DNA of 64,000 bases. Source: Alentia gelatinosa (taxonomy: Eukaryota > Annelida > Polychaeta > Phyllodocida > Polynoidae). Below are positions 34,806 to 49,800 of this stretch, in pieces. Below the pieces are notes generated by a model. That model did no database searches and had not been told where the DNA came from. It saw only the letters and a program-made list of their open reading frames with translations. The stretch spans positions 133,022,118 through 133,086,117 of the forward strand of contig OX465579.1 in the NCBI GenBank assembly GCA_950022655.1. Reading direction: 5' to 3'. The position numbers and the translations under genes were made by a program. Each line of letters opens with the position of its first letter. Within the stretch, counting starts at the first letter, position 1.

Positions 34806-37800
34806 TTAGTTCCCTCCCACCACTGTATTGTCCAGCGCCATTCTGAGGAACTGAAATAAAATAGAAACAACTATTAAGATGGTTATTCGAACAGATAAGA
34901 GATAATCAAATGTCTAGAGTAGTCTCCCTACATATTCTAACTGGCAGAGGTGAAGTATTGCTGACAAAGCCGAGAAGACATTGACATGCCGACTTTCCTC
35001 TTTGCGACCAATTGTTCGGGGTGGTGCGAATTGGTGCCATTTATGTTGAAGTAACTGGCCCGATGTTATAATTCTCCTGAAGGGAATCAGACATTACTAG
35101 GATGGGAGTAATGACCGACTGACTGATTGTTCCCGATTCTCTGAGGGCAGTTCCATTAGTCTTTGTGTGTATCTGCATTTTTCGATACACATGTATTATA
35201 TACCAATATCAAAGGACAAGGCATAAACACCTCCACTGCGGTCGACGCTACCTTGAATTTGACCAGAATTAGATCTGATACCAGCTCGTTTCCATGTTAT
35301 TAACGTAGCAACCATTGTGAAAAGAATCAACAATGTTGGGGAAGCCCTAGAAACCGGTGATACCTGTCTCTACATCCTCCAAACAGATGTTTTGTTTGGT
35401 GGTAGAGTGTATAAACTCTGCCATTTCTAATTTTTAGATATGGGTTGTAGAAAATAGTATTTTCTAGGGGCTTAAATTCAAATTTTGTCCGGACCAGAGT
35501 CTTCAGGCGAAAAATAACAATGGTAAATGATGTAAAATCTGCTTGTCAGTGCAAGTTTATGTGTTCTTTGGGTCAATAAACAGTTGTTCATGAGATATCA
35601 CACCTGGTTTTAATTGAAGAATGGCAAACTATGTTTTATTACTCCTAACAACCATTGGACTGTTATTAACATGGGTTCAGACAAGTGTTAAACCTGCATG
35701 TGGTGTAGTTTAGAATTTGTTGGATTTTAAAGAAGGGCGGAGACAGGGACCCATAACTTGAAAAGTTTTAAACGAGGCAGAAGGGTTTGTCCTCTTGGTC
35801 AGGCTTCTAGTTTAACAGTTTTGGTCCATATTTAGTAGATAGGTGCATCTATTAGGTTGAGACCAAAAGGGATTTGGGTCTGTAGTTTGTAGATCCAATT
35901 TTTGTCAATCTGGTCCCGCAACGTTGGAGTCCGATGGGGCATGTATGAAATCCACTATTGTAATTTCCATTGAACACTGTAAACTGTAGTCAACCACGAG
36001 GAAAGTTAAAGAAGTCACTTCAAAGGATGTACATGAGAAATAGGTTATGCTTAATAAACATCAGTGAATGTATACAGTTGCATTGAACACGGATAATGTG
36101 ACGGTTTGGGGGCAGGACAAAGCATGCTTGAGAAATACTTTTCTTTAATCACTAATAATCGGGAACAAATCCATGCTTCGTATATGCATTGACATATCAT
36201 CAGTCATTTAATAGTGATAGTATAAATATCTTTCAATTGTTAAAAATTAACGTTCATAATAGTAACATCTGATTGTGCAACTGTTATATTATTGTATGCA
36301 ACCAATCAAGCATGACGCAGGTTTTCATAAAGGATTTAACGCCAAGTTTTCCAAGTCAAAGTATAACTATCAAAATGTTGTGCAAATGGGTATTAACCAA
36401 ATTAAATATATGTATTCAGATGCATTTTTCAAAGCTTAAATGACCTTAGTAGCATCTTAATTTGAAAAAAAAATAAGCGAATTGTATTTTTATTCTCTAA
36501 ATTTGTCTTGAATTTTGGATAATTAACTTTTTTTCTATATCATTTCCGTTAAAAAGGAAACAAGAGAACAGCTGTTCGGGATTATAAATGGTGTGTTAGA
36601 ATAATGACAGTGAAGAAGTGACTCACATCCTCATAGCTAATGTTGACCACTCCTTGTTGCTGCACGTCCTTTTCTCGGAAACTGTCAGTCAGTGATTTGA
36701 GCATCACACAGCACTGGATGAAGTCATCAAAGTTTATCACGTTCCGGTGCGACCGGTCAAACACCCGAATCGCTGTAGTGCAGAAGGTGGGACTCCTAAA
36801 AAGACGAAACAGGAGTTGACATGGTGGATTGTATAGTGATTAGTTGTTTTTATCGTAGTAGGCCTGAAATATGCACAAATTGTATCAATAAATGAAAGGA
36901 GGAGGGAGGGAGGGAGGGAGGGAGGGAGGGAGGGAGGGAGGGAGGGAGGGAGGGAGGGAGGGAGGGAGGGAGGGAGGGAGGGAGGGAGGGAGGGAGGGAG
37001 GGAGGGAGGGAGTCCATGAATAGGGAAGGACCTGCATTGATTGGATATTTAAAGGCCTGTGAACCCAGTAGTTCATGGATCAGTGCACACATATATTTAG
37101 CTACCAGGGGGCGATTTCAATTGGCAATCAACAATGCCCTACAAACGTCTTTCATTGCCTCATGGTGACACCTTCATGGATGAGTACATACAGACCTGTT
37201 CCTCTGACCATGTGGCTCAAACTAGAAGAAAAACTTTGTCCCTATGTACAGTAAAACCCCGCTTATGGGACACCTCACTTAAGGGGCCACTTTCCTCAGA
37301 CCGGAGGGTGGCCCCTTAAGCGGGGTTTTACTGTAAACCAATAAAGTAGGCCAAACCAATATCTGGTGGTAAATGATACTGCAAATAATTTTCCTGAACT
37401 AATATTATTTGAATGGGTCTTGACTGATTACTAGAACAAAGTTATGAACCATTTTGACTTCTATTTGTGTGTAAATATGCTGAATAAACCATCCACTTTT
37501 ACACCTGCTGCCTCCTCCTCCCATTATGAGATTTGGCAAAAATACATGAAGAACACATCAAATATACATTTCACCTAAATAGTGACATTTCCTATGGTGT
37601 AAGCAACTGTCAGTGCCACTTATGGAGATGTTACACTAATGTTGAATGTAAATCAATATGGAGGAAACATCTGTTTGAGTATGCCCATTCCACCCCGAAG
37701 CTCCCCACCCCCTACTTTTGACAAATAATTGAATATCTCTGTAAATATAGAATCTACTTAGAAAATTCCACTTCCGAGCACCTACTGTCTTTTATTCTCT

Positions 37801-40800
37801 TTCAAATGAGGCATATCATATTATGATTCAACCAGTTTAAAGGGTAGAAATATGTCCATAAAGGAGTTCTTAAAAATGGACCTGTCACTACAAAAGTCCC
37901 CCCTAAACTGAATTCACTTTTCTTTTCAAATCCATGCCAAAATATTAAATATTACAACTGTAAGACATTGTACCACCATAAAACCTTCTGTCCAAAACAG
38001 AAATTATATTCCTACCGGTACTTAGTGAGCTATGAAAAGCAAAAATGTGGTCAGGTCGCCTAGTAACTCTACAAGCAGTGTACTACGGTAGGCTATAGTC
38101 ATAACCTAAAGACCAACCGTCCACCTGCTGATAAGCAGGTGCAATTCAGGTTAAGAGCATGACCAAGACAATGATAATAAAGTAGCATTACAAACTGTAG
38201 AACGTACTTACAGGTTATAGCCAAACTGTCTGAAGGCGTTCTGAAGCTCCATGGTGTTAATTGTCCCTGACCGGTCCAAGTCAAACCTAATGGTGAAAGG
38301 TTTCATTATAACCAAGACAAGATGTTGCACTTCTGGTCATGAAGAAAATTTAGGCGGAAGTTTATATAATCTTATAAATGTTTCCCAATGAGGTAGGAAA
38401 TACACATATATTGGTAATGACATTTTAAGTTTAACAGATTTAAAATGTAATGATATACAGCAACCATCGCTTTATCGTTATTAGCAGTGCACTCCCAATA
38501 GACAGATCTCAAGTTTCTGGCATATGAGAAAGGCGAATACGCTTCGTACAGTATTGAACTTGATTTTCTGTCAGTATAGATAACTTCTCGTCACTGATAC
38601 TGAGCATTTTGCACATTACTACATTACACTGTACCTACCCATCAAAAGTGCGTTTCCAATCTTGAATGTATTTTGATAACCCCTGGAATTCGTGGATGTT
38701 GATCGTGCCGTCCCTGGAAACAGAATATGTCTGTCAAGTTATGTTCTCGGTCATAAACATTCAGGAAGACCTAATCTATAAAGATGGAGCATTCACTGAA
38801 TTCATTTCCTAAATTTTGAATTCAAAGATGTCAGTTGGGGTCATAGTGGAAATATTTTTCATTTGGAATTTGCGGCCCCAGAGTGATTGAGAAAAGCTGG
38901 ATTGAAAAAGTGTCTGCCACAGCGTGGGGCAGAGTATCTGCAAAGAGGTCTAAACCACGGTTTGATTAGCGTTATGGAGCCTTAATTCATATTATCTGTT
39001 TCCCAAGAAAATTTAATCATACATACCCGATACTGAAAATAAATAGGTGAATTTAGAAGAAGAGATAAATACTTTCATTAATCATCCCCTCAAAATTCCC
39101 TTTTTTTCAAGAAATATATAGTTCTAGGGTACTGGAACCATGTAAACGATTATGAATATTCACTCACCCTGTCTTATCGAACATATTAACCATCAGACGA
39201 CACGTCTCCGGGTTGAAGGGCGTCCATTTAGCGTTCACTAGAGCCATTTGTAGTTCGCTGGCTGTTATCTTCCCAGACCGATCCTGGTCAACAGTCTGTA
39301 ATGAATGGGACATGTGTGTTTGTAACACAACTTGACAGAAACTTATTTTTTCAGAGTGACTTCATGCAACGATTTTTGACACATCTTAGGCCATGGGTCT
39401 CCACCTTACGTAAAGCATCAGTGTTCACACGCCTAAATATTTTTATACAGAGTTTCAATAGTTCGTGGATCCACTGGTTTTAGTAATACTTTGCATACAT
39501 ATTTCAATATCTGAAGCAAAAACACAGGAAATTTCACATAATAAACGCACATACGTGTGTTAAGGCATGATACAGTTTTCGTACACAAGAGCATCAGATA
39601 CAAACCGCGTCAATCAAGCGAGTATGGTTATGCTACTTTCTGTTCCTGCATGGCATGGGGAACACAATCTACAAGACTTATAACCATGTACCAGTACAGT
39701 CATGGGAATGGATTGAAGGGGATTAAAGACGAGGACTTCTTATTTCAAGAAAGCCCAGAAAAATTCCGACTATTTAAAGAATGAAATGTTTTATCTGGCA
39801 TATTCTTCAATGATGCTGAAAATCTAATACTTAAAAACAGTAACGGGCCGAATGAAATACAAGAGATAAACGACTCACAATAAACCATTGCCAGACATCT
39901 GGGCTGATGCCTGGTGGCGGTTGCTGAGGAGGTTGTTGGGGGGCATATCCGCCAGGGGGAGCTCCGTATCCTTGGTAACTTCCATAATTTCCTGCTGGAG
40001 GAGAACCATAGCCTGAATAGAAACGTTGATGGTCCATTAGAATAGTTGGTTGACGAAGGTTCACACGGGAGTAACCGCCAAGGTTGTATCACGATTTGCC
40101 TGCCAACATTTAACTGACGAACCTATTTTGACGCCCCCTGTTCAAAATACATCTTTATCAAAACTTCCCTTCGCTGTGATATGCATTGACCTATATTACT
40201 GATTAGTCTGTTTACATTCGTGATTGATTTTCACAGAACTGCTGCTTATCAGCAGTAAACGGTCCAAATTTCACTGGTTTAATCTGTAAGAAGTAGATCT
40301 TATCAGAGGGTATAGGCAATTTGATTCCAAAATGTAACCAAGGTGTATGATATTTATATTCATTACATTATATTTAAAACAAATATAAAGTCACTTGATC
40401 CTATTTTGTCATATCAACCTGAAGAAATTAACTTCCACTATTCAACAAAGGATTGCACTCACTTTTGCAAATTATTGTATAGCATGATGAAGGAAATATA
40501 TTCTGAACAAGGCGATGTGTTATCTGTATGGGAGCTTCCGCTTAAGTGAGCTAGATGTTTGACATCAGCTGATGTCATGTATCTGTTAGTTCGATTACAA
40601 CATTGGTGACAGCGGCATATCATGGTGATGCGCCTGGTGTCAAGTTGTCGACAAATAGTTCGCAGAGGCACAAAACAGGAGTGCCATGGGTTGTCATGGT
40701 GTCAACTAAAAGCGGTTTCATCCGTGGGATTCCTCAGGGTGCCCTGATGGACGGGGATTGTGATGATAGAGTTCATATATCATCCCAATCTGCTGTGAGA

Positions 40801-43800
40801 AGCGGCCCTGTACATGACTTGCATTTCTGTGTTGAAATAAGTTAGTGTTTATCATTTCAGAGCCAGGTAAGTTCTGGTTTATTAAAATTAACACACATGT
40901 GGTCTGTGTTGTAAACAGTCTGGGGCATAATTTTTTATGCCATGAGCAAACAGATTTAACCAAACAGTGTGGAGAGGTAAGTGACACTGATAAGAGGTCA
41001 GGCCAGCCGAAAATATACAAAAAAAAACATGATGAAGGAAGAACAAAAATGTCAATATAACAAAAACGCAAACCAACGAATGATCATTCCCCTATTCACA
41101 TAAAGGATCTGTCGGTATGAGGATGAGGGTTACCTGTATAACTGCGGGGCGCCATAGTGATACCTCTTGGTAATTCTGTATATAAGTGCATATAGTCATT
41201 TAAAGTCTTCTTGATATACGTATTAGTTCATTAGGTTCCCTATATTAATTTCCTAACATATAATATATTGTTTTAGGGAGGTTATTCATACTTGTATAGA
41301 AGGGATCTATGAATATTTAAATGAGTAAAACATGGTGCCAATCGAAATCAGAGATGCCAGTGAGGTCTGGGGGAAAAGGCGGAAATCTGAAGCCTGCACA
41401 TCTCCAGTATTTTTAAATATATCCACTATCCACTACCATAGAAACCAGAAACCCTCAAATAACCAGAGACGAGCATTTCCGAGTATTGCGACTCACCTTG
41501 CTGGGGAGGTGGCGCTGCTCCATAGGGTTGTGCAGCCTGGGGAGATTGCGGAGTTCCGTAGGTACCGGAGTGGGGCGGAGGTACACCTCCATATGCTGGA
41601 GTCTGTGGTCGTGGGGCGTATCCTCCAGGCTGTGCCTGCGGCGGGGGCGCATACCCTCCTTGTTGCGCTGGTGGGCTCCCGTAGCCCCCCGGTCCACTGT
41701 ATGTACTTGTCGGCGGTGGTGGTTGGTAGTTGGCAGGTGGTGGAGGTGCACCTGGTTGGGCTGGTGCTGAGCTATGTGGTGGGGGGATACCCCCATAGGG
41801 TGGTGGTCTTGGCTGAGGAGGTGCACCCGCTACCGGTGGAGGTGCACCGTGCGGGGGCCCGCCGTACATTTGATTGGGGGGCATGCCTGGTGCTCCTGGT
41901 GCCCCTGGTGCCCCTGGTGCACCGTGCGGGGGCATCGCATTAGGCTGTGGGGGTACACCATGTGGTGGCGGTGCATTTGGTGGTGGTCCTCTGTAAGCTG
42001 GAGCCATTCCCTGGGGAGGTCCTCCATGCTGGGGAGCGCCAGGTGGTGGTCCTCCAGTGTAGCCTGGCTGTGGGGGTGGCCCATGGTTGTAGTTTGCGCC
42101 TACATTGCCGGGAGGTGGCATGTAGCCAGCGGGTTGACCATATGCCGGGCTCTGACCGTAACCTGATGGCGGTGCATTCTGGCCCTGAAGACATTTAAAC
42201 ATTTATAGATATTAGTATCTGCGTCAAGGTGTGAGAACAGCAGCAAGACATGGCAATAGTATTTGTCTGTAAAGACATTACATGTGAAAATATCAAGTAA
42301 GAGAGGTAGCGAAGCCCATGACACACAGGCTCTATCTTGCATTTGCTCCCTGTTGGGTAATTGTAAACAATATCTCTAGGAAGATGAGCCTGTTTGTATT
42401 AATGATCCTATTCTGGCCTCACTCCCTGTATCCTACCCCTCCACCCCTTCTGAGTGACACAGGGCCAGTCAGAGAAGGACACATACTATAATGAATTGTA
42501 TTCCGATTTTCTTTAATCATTTAATGAATGTTCATAATCAAAGACTTGAGCAAGTCTATCATGATCCCTGTGTATAATTGTATCATCAATAACAATAAAG
42601 ATGTGGTGATGTTGACAGCCTGAGCTACCATGTATGAATGGCAAGCATTATGGTCCGACCAATTGCTACCATAGCGACCTTAGAAACGGAATCGTATGCA
42701 GAGAGACGGTTAATTTGTTGACAATATGACACCATAGTGGTTGGGGGTGTTTCCAGACTGTGATAAAGGAATTCCCAGAATGTACCGATTGTCTCACATG
42801 GTCTCAGGTTATGTACAGTGAATTGTTTCCAATGGCAGATGTTATAAGTAACAAATTACCAGAGGGGCGTGGGGGTGTGGATTATTATCAATAACAGTAT
42901 AAGTGTGTTAATGCGCATGACAAAATAAAGGTTTATGAAGACTGAGAGAAAGAAGTGATTTTGAGTTATTTCCTGATTCTTACTGCTAAGTTCTAGGCGA
43001 CTTGGCTATGTTTTCATGTGTTTGTGTCTGTATATTTGCGCATGTCTGCATGTGCACAAATCAAGGATGACAGTTGGTGTCAGGCAAAAAAGATCCTACA
43101 TTAGGACTGAGGCCAGTCTATGTATCACCTAAAACGCATGTGGTGTAAGGGAATTCCAATTCCTATATACCCATTATTGAACTAACTAGAGTTACATACC
43201 GCTGCTGGGAGGTGCATTAAAAATAAGTTATGTGTCGAGGTTGACATTTTCGTCCCGCTCTGATGTTTTCGTCCCGCTCTGACGTTTTCGTCCCGCTCTG
43301 ATCATGTGATACAATACCGCAGCGGGACGAAACAATAGCTGTTGTGGTTACTCTATAAGGGTGGCCATTTGCTTCGGAAGTGTTTCAGGTAAAAAATTAA
43401 GCATTCATATAGATATTTGAAGGCATATAGGAATCGGGAAACCAAGTACCGGTAAGCAAAAGTCAAAGTTACTCGGTAAGGCTTGGAAAAATTACTGCCC
43501 GTGGCTGACGCCTTGGGCAGTAATTTTCCCAAGCCTTACCTCGTAACTTTGAACTTTTGCTCACCGGAACATAGTTTCCCTCTATTCCTCTCCTAGCGGA
43601 TCCTTGGCCATTGACTGAAGGTGTAGAATAATCAATATGCACTTCCGATGCAATGTATGCATGGCTGTATTAACAACTACATATGTACATAAATATATGG
43701 GAATGGAGAAATTCTTACAATACAAAATTCAAGGCAAGACATTTTCACTTTTCTTTGAAAATACTTTTCTTTTTTAAAAACTAGCTGTATTTTTGTATCA

Positions 43801-46800
43801 CTTCTTTATCGATCATACTAATTGTATTTTTCATTGGTCAAAATGATAATATCTGTCATGTTGAGTTACATAAATGATACACATTTTATGCCATTCGATT
43901 CTCCGGGTAACAAATTGAAGTAAGAATTGGAAAATGTGAATTTCACATAATTCAAGTACCCTTGTCGGGTATGTCAGTTGGGATCAGAAAAAGTGGATAT
44001 TAACAGGGTTTACAGTAGGGGAAGGACAAAAAGGTTGAAACCCACTGAGCCCCATAGCGGTTGTATAAATTCTCAACTTATTACCTGAGTGTTTACGTTG
44101 AACAGAGCCATTTGTGAATTTAAAGATACTTCCAGGTGACATAAGAACAATATTATTTAGCCCGATATATTTTTCACATGGAATTTGCTGCCTCTGGGGG
44201 AACGAGAAATATCTTTTAAAAAAATCAGTATCAGCCATGGTGTGGTTCTGTGGGGCAGGCAAACTGTTCTATTGGTGTGGATCAGGCTCAATATCATCAA
44301 GAAAAAGACTCTTCATACTGAATACGAAAAAGTGTGCTTTTTTAAGTGGAAAGCTGCCATTCATGTATATCTAATTACATGCAGGTGTGTATAGTAAAAC
44401 TTTGTCATAGCATCTATCACCGATTCTTATCGACCCGGTCGCCGATAATAATCGGGAAGTCAGGCATAATTATGTCGATGTATGTGGGTAGACTCTCACC
44501 GATTATGATCAGGCATCATCCCTAAGCAAATAATGCCCGATTCTCGTTGGGAAGAGTCGTAAAGGGTTTATTATAGGGGACGGACTGCATGCTGTTCAAT
44601 ACTGTCACAGGGTTGCCACAAACTGGAGGTTGACTGTTCCCTTCCAAAGAACAAGAGGAAATCTTTATATTAAACGTCCTTACAGCCGTATTTTCCATCC
44701 ATCTATTTTGTTATTTCAGGACAGACTTTCGAAACACCATACTATATATCTTTCTTGACAACATGTGGCCCAGGTGATGATACTGGCTCATACCAATACC
44801 GCTTGCATTCGAAACATCTGTATTTTTTCTTACTTTAACATACACAGATTTCGAGTGTCTCAGTTGGTCATTTCTTAATACCTTGATATGGAAATTCTAG
44901 TTTTCCATAACAAAAATCACTTTTCCCTGACTTTTTTTCCTCCAAAATTCCAATTTTCTCAACAAATTCCCTGACTGAACTTAAATATGCCTTGTTTTAC
45001 TTCTAGTTTTACTCGATCAAAATACATAAAATGCACTGTTACTATAATTTCTCTCAGTGTCACAGCTTCAACCTAGTAGTCTCTGATTAGTAGCATGAAG
45101 GTCGACTGAGAAAATAACTGGTAACCTGTTGCCTAAACTGACCTTTAGGTAGTTGCTCTGAATGTTCAATATTTGTGTGTCAAATATATTTAACCGAAAG
45201 ACAAGCTATTGTCAACTACAAGCTGGCCAGGAGGTAGTCTGTCTTGAACACACAAGGTATTAAAGAAAATGCAGTAGTAAACTAATAACTACATACTCTA
45301 TTCCATATTTTCTATCATATTAATCTTCATCCTACTTCTCTTGGTTGGTTGGATTGATTTTACGTGAAGTTAACCATTACAGGTTCATACCAGACTTTTT
45401 CAAGGGTGGTGATCAAATCTATGGGATGAACTCAAGTAGAAGTCTCACCCCTACACATTTACCCAGGTGAGAGATATTTTACCTCCCACACCACATAGAC
45501 ATGGTTTTAGAACGATTGGCCTTTGATATAGCAGTAAATCTAACACTGCTGGGGATGAAGGAGAAGAGTGGCTCCTCACCCCCCTCCTACTTGTGTATAA
45601 TTAATTTACAGTATGTTTGTTAAACAATATAGCAATCTATTATTCAATTGGAATAACTTGCGTACATAAAAAATTGAAATAAACGATTACCGCCGCCCCC
45701 CACCCCCCGAAAAAAAATAACCTGGGCAAGGTCAATCACCCTCTAAAATTGAAAATGATCTTTTGGAAAAATTGTGGTATTCGAATAATGCAGTTCATTG
45801 ACAAAAATGCAATGTGTTTTTTTAAATCATGACGATGTCTATTAGATTAAAAAAGTTAGTAAAGGTCTTAGCCTGGCGATATGTGTTTTTCCCATCACAT
45901 TTGGAGGTATTGCTCTGATCATCTTGACCCCCAATTGGTCTTGACGGAAATCGTTGATTTGGAATAACTATGGATTGAATAAAAAAGATACATGCAGTGC
46001 TTCATTATTTATTTATTATGCATGACTTTGACTTCACCTAATTAATTGACCTAGATTTTTAAAATGTGATTGCCCTAATCATGGTATTTTACATAATGCC
46101 TTATATTTCTCAGGATTCTAATAGAGTTATCAAATAGCATTTACATCTAATGTATTATCAGGGATGTGAGATGGGTTAAAAAAATAGTTCATAAATTCTT
46201 TGGCACAAATTGACACATATAGACCGCATTAGTGGGCCATAATGATATACACCCAGACAAGGCTTTCCCTATGCCCTGCTTAACCACAAATGTTACAATG
46301 GTAACTAAGCATACCATAAAATCACTAAGCAACCATCAGAAAATGGCTCTGCAGACCGCTCCCGATTTGATATAACCTGTACCACTTATGCAATAAAACT
46401 ATACCCTGATGAAGGGCCTCAAAAGCCCGAAACATGTCGGTCAAATAAGTCTTACTAATGCCTCATTATTTACTAGACAGTCTCAACCCAAACCGAGTTA
46501 GTGGGAATATTTTCATTCGATATTATAAAACTAAATACGAGTCTGGCTTTAGTCTTACCAGCGACCATACCAATCTTTCAGTCACAGCATAGTTCTTCCA
46601 GTCACAACTGAGTTGTAAAACAGATTTCCCTTTGAATATATATTACAAGACATTGCATATAGTAGCAGATTGTTCCCTCTCGGTTTTCTAACCTCGGATA
46701 CCAGCTCTCTGGCCTGCCTCTTCCCTCAAACCATTCGTTCCTTCGGCTTCATCCGCTGTGATTGGGTGACTCGAATGCACTTTTTCGGCCGCGTCATTCG

Positions 46801-49800
46801 CCACCTAGCAACCTCGCCGACTTTTTTCCCGAAAGAGTTCCCATATAATTGAATAATTAAGACATGGCAGGTGTGCTTTCATAGGCAGCTACTGCATGAA
46901 TTCACTGTCACTTAGGTTGATGGCGACATCATCGCACACAATTTTTGAATAGTTACCAAGCGGATCAATGGATTTTCTAGTGAATTGCATGGCGATCAAA
47001 TGTTTGTATCATAGCAGGCGTGATATCACTGCCAGGGCATGATGGGTTGTCAGGGGAAACAACTGTCGATAAGCGGTTTCATCACTGGGAATCCTCAGGC
47101 TGCGCTTTTGGTTTTGTGAGGGCAGAGTTTCTATTGTGTGATAGTAGATATGACACTTCACAAGGTGGTATCCCCCAATTATGATTGTAAGAAAATAAAC
47201 ATGTCTCAATGATTTAAGGTCATTTAAGTCCTGAATGTTCTTTTTGTTTTGCTGTGGGTTACAGTCAACTGGTAGGTGTGTGTGTGTTTCTCTACTTTAT
47301 TAAGTTTAAGAATGTGACGTTTTTATACAGCGTTGCGGCACGAAAGTTAAAAAAAAAAATGTTTAGAGTATATATAATCATTTTGTATATATCAACCTTC
47401 TTTAATTTTTCATTTTGGTGAAAACAATCTTTTTTAGAAAGCAGCAGACTCGCTATGACACAGCATGAATGCAGTGCTTTCCTGAGGTTGGGTTATTTGA
47501 CATGAAAATGTCAGGCGATAGCAGGGACCTCTTGATAAAAATGTTGAAACTAATGCCGTCTATGGCACCACTTTTGCATCTGGGTGGTGCACTCCGAGAT
47601 TAACAATGACTACATTTGAATCGACATTTTGCACTTACTTTCGCTCATATGGTTTGGCATTTTACATTGATCAATATTACTTGTTTGTTTGTTTGTGGTT
47701 TATCATCCCAGGGGACCCTGAGGGTATATAGGGACTATCAATTATTTAGCTTTTCACTTTTTTAGACTAATTTCAGTCAATTCTTTTCAATGTTTTCAAA
47801 TATTTTATAAATAATCAAAGAGATTTGTCTCTTTCAAAAAACCTGATGATATCTTTCTTTGGAATAGTTTCAAACAGCATGAAAACTGTTTTCCAAGTAC
47901 CATCTTCTATTCTTGACTTAACTAAACTTTGATAAAGATTAGAAATCTACTGTCCCGATACCTTCCCTAAATGTGACTATGTCATATGCCTTAATACAGC
48001 CAAACTTGAAGATGCCTGAAGAGTCCGATTCGGATGAAACATTGACCCCCCCACCCCCACTGTCATTTTGTGACAGTGTCCCTAACCTGTAAACTACTGG
48101 GTTAGCCTACACTCGATCTGGTCTAAATATAGGCTCTGATAGCGCCCACAAGTGTATGATGCCATTGTTGTGAAGGGTGGTTGTTATGCTAGGTGTTCTT
48201 TATGACACTGTTTACCTGGAGATCGCATAGCAACGGTTTGGATTTGATGAGTAACTGTCATTTTTAAGGTAGCATCGGTTGATGACAGAAGTGCTTTGTG
48301 TCGTTTTCTAAATATTCTTCTATTTTCTTGTACCATTTACAGTTCAGGAAGATATGCTGAACAGTTATGGGTACATTGCATGCTTGGCACAATGGGGGAT
48401 TTTCCCCTTTTAGACAATATTAGGCGGTGTAAGTCTGGAGTGACCTATTTCCAGAAGGGTTAACTTCACCTGTTCACTACGACTTAATCCCCCACCGTTT
48501 CTCTTCCTACTTAGAGTTGAATGAATGGTATGCAGTTTGTTTCTTATTTGCTTCTTTTAGTCAGACTGCCATTTCTTCATTTTAAATTCTGTTACCGGAG
48601 CTGGCATATCAGTGTGTGGAATTTTTACTGTACCAGGATGCAACTTCAAAGCTTTCTTTGCTGCTTTGTCTGCTTCTTCGTTAACAGTCAATATTACTTA
48701 AAATATAGCATTATAAAAGATAAAGTTGTTTCAAATACACATTACCTGTATTTTAGAAAATATGACGATTAAAACTAGAAAATTTAGATTGACAGCCATG
48801 TCCAATGTGCCTATTATTCTCTTTGCACTGTTCTGCTATAGATCGACCACTCACAGCCATGCACTGGTTTCCATCAGTAGTTGTTCAATGGTCTTGCAGC
48901 CTCAGGGAGGCCGGGAAAACATTTTTACATGGGACAGTGGGGATGCTCCGTGGAGAATCATGGGCTGTGGATCACTTGAATGATACCTTGAGGCATTCCC
49001 CAGCATAAGGCGATTGATGCTTTCATTTACAATATTATCATTTTTTTCAAGAAATAAACATGGAACTTCCTAAGAATAAACTTTGAATCTAATATAAAAC
49101 ATTTTTAGGTAAAAGAAAAAAAAAAAAAAAAGGATTAACTGCTATGTCATGTAATCAAACAATCAATTCTGGGTTCGGTCAACAATAGGCCTGCCCGCTA
49201 GCGTTATACTGGTCCCTAGTACCCGTCCCAACCAACATAGTTCTACCACAGAGTCCTGCCTGTAAAGAATACTGGACGCAACGTTCGGTAGCTAGTACGC
49301 TTTGGACGCCCAGCTTCGTAAATTGGATGCCCCGCTTGGTTTTCGGGAGGTGATACTCTCATACTCACGGCAAACCACATAACAAACAAAAACAAATAAT
49401 CATATGTTGTCTAGCGTGAATCAAAATATAAACTCACGAACTGTTTTTCACACATCTTAAGCTTTCTATTGATGTTTGATCTATTTTCTTTGTTCCAATG
49501 GACACGTTTGATGGATCCGTGGTAGGAAAAAAAATAATTCTATTGATGTCTATTCGAAGTGTCTACATCAATTATCAACAAAGTTCTGACATAAATATTT
49601 TTTTTAAATGTAGAGTCCGCCTGTCACCTAGTGAAAACCAAGGCGTGCTGGCTATGAAGCAGGGCATCCAGATATCCCTGTAAAGGGTTAAAAACATAGG
49701 GGCAAGAAACATGTTCTCCCATACTCTGTCTGGAGAATTTCGCAGGTGATCAACCATCGTGTGACAACAACGCCCCTATATAAGGCTGGCAGTTGCTCTG

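Noticed and set aside
36850..37092. ORFs of LPPSLPPS repeats
   Set aside because: Simple translation of the (GGGA)n microsatellite.
41332..42198. Plus-strand and alternative-frame ORFs over PEF1 exon 2
   Set aside because: Shadow frames of a GC-rich repetitive coding exon. The Gly/Pro/Tyr/Gln frame alone connects in phase to EF-hand exons.
44085..44111. Candidate PEF1 start exon (ATG plus eight codons, donor gtaata, phase 0)
   Set aside because: Phase fits, but composition does not, the donor is weak and the sequence lies in a dispersed repeat. The exon at 53052-53090 fits composition, phase and donor consensus far better.
46552..46580. Candidate PEF1 start exon with a strong GTAAGA donor
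   Set aside because: The phase (1) is incompatible with exon 2, which must be read from phase 0 to keep the Gly/Pro/Tyr/Gln-rich frame.
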